DNA of 26,627 nucleotides from a virus: IMG/VR virus record IMGVR_UViG_3300030108_002470, positions 1 through 26,627 of that record, one strand, 5' to 3'. Below the pieces are notes generated by a model. The model saw nothing but the letters and a program-made list of their open reading frames with translations. It did no database searches and was not told where the DNA came from. The translations under genes were made by a program, and so were the position numbers. Within the stretch, counting starts at the first letter, position 1. Each line of letters opens with the position of its first letter. Of the stretch, positions 23,164 to 26,627 are shown piece after piece.

Positions 23164-23165
23164 AT

Positions 23166-23675
23166 TTATTCTTTAATACTCCATGTTGAAGAATCTGGAT
23201 TCCATTCTTTAGTTATTGTTACACCATCTACAACTCTTTGTCCAATCCACTTTAATAGATTTTCGTGCCAATCAATGTGTAAATTATCATCATAGAAACG
23301 ATCTCTAGGTAAAGAGTTTCCTTGATCATCTACTGTTGGATAAGCTACCGGTGATGACCACTGAAATTTATCGTTTAATGTATAAGAAGCAAAAAGTTGT
23401 TCCGGTATAAAAGCATCGTTTGCTGGGTCATAGGTGCCCCCTATACCAGCATAATTCCATCTAGTGGCTGCATCAAAAGCAGTTTTGTAAGTTTGTTTCC
23501 AGGCTACTCCTGGGTAAGATCCATCAACTAATGGTATATCTGGATCGTTAGGAATATTGCTTGAACACCATGTTTCGCCAGCTGGATCATTTGGAGAAGA
23601 TACAATATCTTCGGGAGCGGTAACAACTCTTATTACCGTATTATTTGAATCCAATTCTGCGAAATATAAAGCCAT
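23166..23675 (-). CDS. Small tail/virion protein of marine-phage type, 169 residues
   Basis: The protein opens MALYFAELDSNNTVIRVVTA and contains SYPGVAWKQTYKTAF, WNYAGIGGTYDPANDAFIPE and FASYTLNDKFQWSSPV, phrases I recognise from small virion-region proteins of cyanophages and pelagiphages. They are usually annotated as hypothetical structural proteins next to fibres. The end is Trp-rich (IDWHENLLKWIGQRVV). There are no catalytic motifs. It lies 2 bases before the Gly-rich adhesin and after an inverted repeat (23688-23712) containing a TATAAT box, so it may begin a transcript as well as receive readthrough. Confidence 0.75.
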   Translation of the reverse strand: MALYFAELDSNNTVIRVVTAPEDIVSSPNDPAGETWCSSNIPNDPDIPLVDGSYPGVAWKQTYKTAFDAATRWNYAGIGGTYDPANDAFIPEQLFASYTLNDKFQWSSPVAYPTVDDQGNSLPRDRFYDDNLHIDWHENLLKWIGQRVVDGVTITKEWNPDSSTWSIKE

Positions 23676-23687
23676 GATACACTACTC

Positions 23688-23712
23688 TTACAACAATTAT
23701 ACAGAGTTGTAA
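23688..23712. promoter_or_regulatory. Inverted repeat with embedded -10 box in a gap between virion genes
   Basis: TTACAAC (23688-23694) and GTTGTAA (23706-23712) form perfect 7-base arms around an 11-base loop. On the minus strand the loop contains TATAAT (complement of 23696-23701), 21 bases ahead of the ATG at 23675. The -35 region (TTAAGT) is poor. No T-run follows, so it is unlikely to be a terminator. A minor promoter or operator is the best reading. Confidence 0.35.
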
Positions 23713-23715
23713 ATA

Positions 23716-24081
23716 TTAACTTAATTCTTCGTAGTTAATAGTGATAGTCGCGTCAGATGCTGCGCTTGCTCCTGCTTCTATATTGTCACCTTCTTCAAGG
23801 TATAAAGAAGTATTTTTATCAACAACAACTAAAGTTGCATCAGCAGGTACTGACACTGTAGAAGCGATCATGATAGGAGATCCACCAGACTTAGTGATAG
23901 CCACTGAAATGTCTACTGCGGATGAACCATCAATATTTGCTATGATGATATTGTTAACTTTAAATACTTTATTAGAAGAGGAAGCGTTAGCAAGAATTTC
24001 AGTTGTAAGCGTTGTTCCTAAATCTGCTTGAACTGATTTCGCTGTTATCGTTGATACATTTACTAGATTTGGTGCTGCCAT
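23716..24081 (-). CDS. Small beta-rich virion protein, 121 residues
   Basis: The protein opens MAAPNLVNVSTITAKSVQAD and is Ser/Ala/Thr/Val rich with alternating strand pattern (VFKVNNIIIANIDGSSAVDI, ATITINYEEL). This suggests a small beta sandwich that decorates the virion. It has the same general layout as the 117-residue protein at 10572-10925. A strong AAGGAG ribosome binding site precedes the ATG. There are no enzymatic motifs. Confidence 0.75.
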   Translation of the reverse strand: MAAPNLVNVSTITAKSVQADLGTTLTTEILANASSSNKVFKVNNIIIANIDGSSAVDISVAITKSGGSPIMIASTVSVPADATLVVVDKNTSLYLEEGDNIEAGASAASDATITINYEELS

Positions 24082-24104
24082 AATTTATTCTCCTTGTGAT
24101 TCTT

Positions 24105-24845
24105 CTATCCGAAAACTAAAGCCATTGCAATAGCTTTTCCTGTTGTTGCTAAACCTGACCCATTTGCTTGGACTTCTCCAGTCCCTTTTGGTACCAGATT
24201 AATACTAATATTACTATCACCCCCAGTAGCTGTAAATGCAGGTGCATTTCCAGTAGCTGCGTTGGCATAAGTTAATTCATTTACAGCAGAACCCGTCGCT
24301 GTTAATAAAAATAATTCGTTGCCATTAGTGTCTAAAATAGATGTCCCTATTTTAGGAGAAGTTAATGTTTTGTTTGTTAAAGTTTGTGTTCCAGTTGTAG
24401 TAACATCACCAGCAGGTAAAGTATCTATATCTGGATTAGTTCCGTCGTTTGCAGTAGCAAATACAACAGCATCACCTTTGTTATCTGCTGCAAAAGTAAA
24501 ACTATCTCCTGAACCAGATACATATTTAAATTGAACTGTATACGCACCTGATGTTGAGTTTCTTAAATAATAAAACGTTTGAACATCTAAAGGTATTGTT
24601 ACAATTTGATTTCCTGTAATAGTTCCTGTGAACTCAATCATTCTGTGAGAAAGTTCTGCACCAGTTGCTCCATCAGAAACTGCTAATGCAGTTGTTTGAG
24701 CTCCACCTGCTATAGATTTAGCAATGTACCCACCAGCTATTTGTTCTATAATTTCTAAATTGGTATTTGTTTTTGTTCCCCATGTACCGGCATTTTCACC
24801 GGTTGCCATTTTCTCTATACCGAGAGGTGTATATGTTGATGCCAT
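24105..24845 (-). CDS. Tail fibre-type protein, 246 residues
   Basis: The chain opens MASTYTPLGIEKMATGENAG, continues with WGTKTNTNLEIIEQIAGGYI, and contains TLTNKTLTSPKIGTSI, a phrase characteristic of marine phage fibre proteins. The TNTNLE and TLTNKTLT segments are typical trimeric-fibre repeats, followed by a Ser/Thr/Gly beta-rich tail (NISINLVPKGTGEVQANGSG). It should form part of the fibre shaft or its adapter. It lies between two other fibre or decoration genes with normal ribosome binding sites; nothing odd is visible. Confidence 0.8.
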   Translation of the reverse strand: MASTYTPLGIEKMATGENAGTWGTKTNTNLEIIEQIAGGYIAKSIAGGAQTTALAVSDGATGAELSHRMIEFTGTITGNQIVTIPLDVQTFYYLRNSTSGAYTVQFKYVSGSGDSFTFAADNKGDAVVFATANDGTNPDIDTLPAGDVTTTGTQTLTNKTLTSPKIGTSILDTNGNELFLLTATGSAVNELTYANAATGNAPAFTATGGDSNISINLVPKGTGEVQANGSGLATTGKAIAMALVFG

Positions 24846-24858
24846 AAAAAACTCCTAT

Positions 24859-26181
24859 TTACGCTGCATGCGTTATGTCTGTATACGATGTCGTAGATGT
24901 TATGTCAATATCTTTATACGCCAACGCACCAAAGCCTACAGTTCCTAAATTACTAGGTAATTCTATTCCTGTCAAGCCTACTGTCATATCAGTAACAGTT
25001 GTAGATCCAACAGCAGAACCCGCTGTAACACCGGTTAATCCTACTCTCATTTGATCTACTGTTGTAGATCCAACCGCAGATCCTATTGTAAGTCCACTTA
25101 AAGGTACAAGTTGAGTATCGTCAATAGTTAAACTACCTACAGAAGAGCCCATTGAGACTCCGCTAATTTCATAAGTTTGTTGATCAGTCACTGATCCAAC
25201 TGCAGACCCTATTGTTACACTACCCAAACCTTGTTGATGATCTGCACCATTATTTATACTTAAAGTTCCTACTGCAGCTCCTGAAGAAACTCCAGTAATC
25301 CCAAAGATCATGTCAAAGTTTTGTGTTGTGCTTCCGACAGATGCACCCATTGATACACCAGTTGGTACGATAATACTTTCAGGTTGAATTATTAATTCTC
25401 CACCCCAATTATTATTGCCCCATGCAGACTCGCCCCAACCTTCTGGACCTTGGGACATATCCATACTTAAAGAAGTAGTTATTTCAACAACAGTTTCGTT
25501 TGTACCCCAACCACCAATACCGTATTCATCTCTACCCCAACCTTCAATAGATTGTGCATAAGCAAGTGTGCCTAATGTAGTTGCCATAGACAAACCTGTT
25601 AACGGAACAACAGGACTAAAACTTTCTCCCCAAGGTTCTGAACCCCAAGTGCTGTGACCCCAACCTTGTTCAGGAAAAGCTGCTAAGTCACCTATAGCTG
25701 AAGTAATAGTTAAGCTACTTGGTAAAACATCTACATGATTTTGAGATCCATATTGGTTCTCACCCCATGACATTGCACCCCAAGTATTTTGAGTAATGTC
25801 AATGGCACCACCCATTCCGATACCATGAACATAACAATAATAATGAAAATCTGTAGAGGATGCAGGTGCTATCTCTACGTATCTTGTAGTTGCTGCGTTA
25901 AATGTTGTTGTGTTAGTGTACGCAGCTTGATTGCTCGCACCATCTAAATAATATGTAACACCAGCTGAAATAATATTACCGCCGGGATCGCTAGTGCTAG
26001 TAGTAAATAATAAAGGATGATTGTCGTTTGAGGACGCACTTTGATCAAAACGTAATGTGCCGCCTTCAACCCATTCAAGGGCCATGTCACGTGCACCATT
26101 AAGGTAAAATACATTCCCAGTTCCGCCAGAAATATACAGCGTTCCGGATGCGACCGTTACTGTGTACGTTTGGTCCGCCAT
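24859..26181 (-). CDS. Tail fibre protein with cupredoxin-like domain and repeats, 440 residues
   Basis: Three parts are visible. Residues 1-130 look like a plastocyanin-type fold: NDNHPLLFTT gives His55 and YYCYVHGIGMGGAIDI gives Cys116, His119 and Met123, the classic type-1 copper ligand order. Residues 133-262 carry GWG/WG-type repeats (for example GWGHSTWGSEPWGE). Residues 156-414 carry about nine GVSMGSAVGST-like units spaced by about 21 residues towards the end. The protein is probably a fibre or host-contact protein; copper binding is inferred from motif order only. A hairpin at the ribosome binding site may control its translation. Confidence 0.8.
   Translation of the reverse strand: MADQTYTVTVASGTLYISGGTGNVFYLNGARDMALEWVEGGTLRFDQSASSNDNHPLLFTTSTSDPGGNIISAGVTYYLDGASNQAAYTNTTTFNAATTRYVEIAPASSTDFHYYCYVHGIGMGGAIDITQNTWGAMSWGENQYGSQNHVDVLPSSLTITSAIGDLAAFPEQGWGHSTWGSEPWGESFSPVVPLTGLSMATTLGTLAYAQSIEGWGRDEYGIGGWGTNETVVEITTSLSMDMSQGPEGWGESAWGNNNWGGELIIQPESIIVPTGVSMGASVGSTTQNFDMIFGITGVSSGAAVGTLSINNGADHQQGLGSVTIGSAVGSVTDQQTYEISGVSMGSSVGSLTIDDTQLVPLSGLTIGSAVGSTTVDQMRVGLTGVTAGSAVGSTTVTDMTVGLTGIELPSNLGTVGFGALAYKDIDITSTTSYTDITHAA
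24940..25596 (-). repeat. Coding repeats, G-[VL]-[ST]-x-G-[AS]-x-[LV]-G type
   Basis: At least eight degenerate units occur in residues 196-414 of the 440-residue fibre protein, with examples GVSMGASVGST, GVSMGSSVGSL, GLTIGSAVGST and GVTAGSAVGST. Unit spacing is 21-22 residues in the C-terminal half. They probably build a repetitive shaft and could expand or contract by recombination. Confidence 0.7.
25396..25785 (-). repeat. Coding Trp-Gly (WG) repeats in fibre protein
   Basis: Residues 133-262 contain four clusters of WG motifs: TWGAMSWGENQYG, GWGHSTWGSEPWGE, GWGRDEYGIGGWG and GWGESAWGNNNWGGE. They alternate with the GVSMG-type segments. The pattern is visible directly; a binding or structural role is inferred. 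Confidence 0.7.
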
Positions 26182-26198
26182 AAGGAATTATCTCCTTA
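26181..26198 (-). promoter_or_regulatory. Hairpin covering the ribosome binding site of the cupredoxin-like fibre gene
   Basis: On the minus strand TAAGGA and TCCTTA form perfect 6-base arms around the loop GATAAT. The upstream arm holds the stop codon of the previous gene and most of the AAGGAG ribosome binding site; the downstream arm ends on the A of the ATG at 26181. If formed in RNA, it would hide the start until a ribosome finishing the previous gene opens it. Confidence 0.45.
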
Positions 26199-26627
26199 CG
26201 TCAGTCTTATAATAGCTGAGCTAGAATCGTTAGTTGGAAACTGAATTGTAAAAGTTCCTGAAGAAACTGTTTTGTCTCCTCCAAAAGCTATTACACATAC
26301 TGCGTTTGTAGTACCAGACCCTCCAGCCATAGTCGTGTTGTAAATCAAACAACCGTTAGCTGTGAATGAAGCACTAGTGAAACTTACGTCAGAAAAATCT
26401 GTGAATGCAGTAGTAGAAGTTAAACCAACTCCTGTGTTAGTTAGAGTGGCTCCTCCTGCAGAATAACCAGATCCAGATATTTCGTTTGATGTTGAGTAAG
26501 CAGTTGTAGCAGCTCCCAAAGATGCAGAACTAGTGAACATTGCAAGTTTAAAAGTATCTCCTCCGTTACCAGACGTATCTAAACTATGCTTACCTTGTAA
26601 CAGTTCTTGTTTAAAACTAGAACAAAT
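26196..26627 (-). CDS. Small virion protein, N-terminus cut by window edge
   Basis: The frame is open to the right edge and gives 143 residues beginning ICSSFKQELLQGKHSLDTSG, followed by DTFKLAMFTSSASLGAATTA. This matches a familiar marine-phage virion protein whose start normally reads MA-x-SS-FKQELL, so only two or three residues are missing. An internal Met (26540) is in frame but would cut off the conserved opening. The rest is Ser/Thr/Gly-rich beta structure ending IQFPTNDSSSAIIRLT. It ends 14 bases before the fibre gene, and its stop lies in the hairpin over that gene's ribosome binding site. Confidence 0.8.
   Translation of the reverse strand: MCSSFKQELLQGKHSLDTSGNGGDTFKLAMFTSSASLGAATTAYSTSNEISGSGYSAGGATLTNTGVGLTSTTAFTDFSDVSFTSASFTANGCLIYNTTMAGGSGTTNAVCVIAFGGDKTVSSGTFTIQFPTNDSSSAIIRLT

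Noticed and set aside
1-26627. tRNA genes, CRISPR arrays, IS elements or attachment sites
   Set aside because: Nearly all sequence is coding with gaps of at most about 60 bases; no cloverleaf, regularly spaced repeats, transposase or integrase was seen.

Overview
The window looks like part of a low-GC (AT-rich) marine tailed-phage genome, of the kind recovered from seawater viromes and as pelagiphages (phages of SAR11-like bacteria). The clues are AT-rich codon use, near-zero intergenic space, marine-phage virion proteins, a Gly-rich adhesin, a fibre with a cupredoxin-like domain, an M15-peptidase endolysin and a SNF2-type helicase. The host cannot be fixed from the sequence. There are no rRNA, tRNA, integrase, IS or CRISPR features, and no gap longer than about 60 bases lacks a gene.

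Layout, left to right. Bases 1-1206 hold three minus-strand genes of unknown function; the first runs off the left edge. Bases 1207-1262 are a compact divergent promoter region. Bases 1263-2767 are the only plus-strand genes: a SNF2/DEAD-type helicase and a 26-residue membrane peptide overlapping its 3' end. From 2759 to 26627 everything is on the minus strand, so transcription runs from high to low coordinates. In that order come: a small virion protein cut by the right edge; a 440-residue fibre protein with a cupredoxin-like domain and two repeat arrays; a fibre-type protein; two small virion proteins; a Gly-rich adhesin; the unusual 14504-22133 block; a probable tail nozzle protein; small virion proteins; a series of likely internal/ejection proteins including one of 1309 residues; a holin-like coiled-coil/membrane protein; and the endolysin.

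The 14504-22133 block is the centrepiece. It has 14 genes, most overlapping by 1-23 bases. Twelve encode small (150-206 residue) proteins that read as different double-stranded beta-helix 2-oxoglutarate/Fe(II) oxygenases, each with an HxD-like pair, a distal His and usually an Arg. The other two are an adenylylsulfate-kinase-like P-loop protein and a PAPS-type sulfotransferase. This suggests a tailoring island that hydroxylates a target and may then sulfate it, placed between fibre/adhesin genes and the tail nozzle gene. The substrate is unknown: phage tail proteins, host surface glycan, nucleic acid and small metabolites all remain possible.
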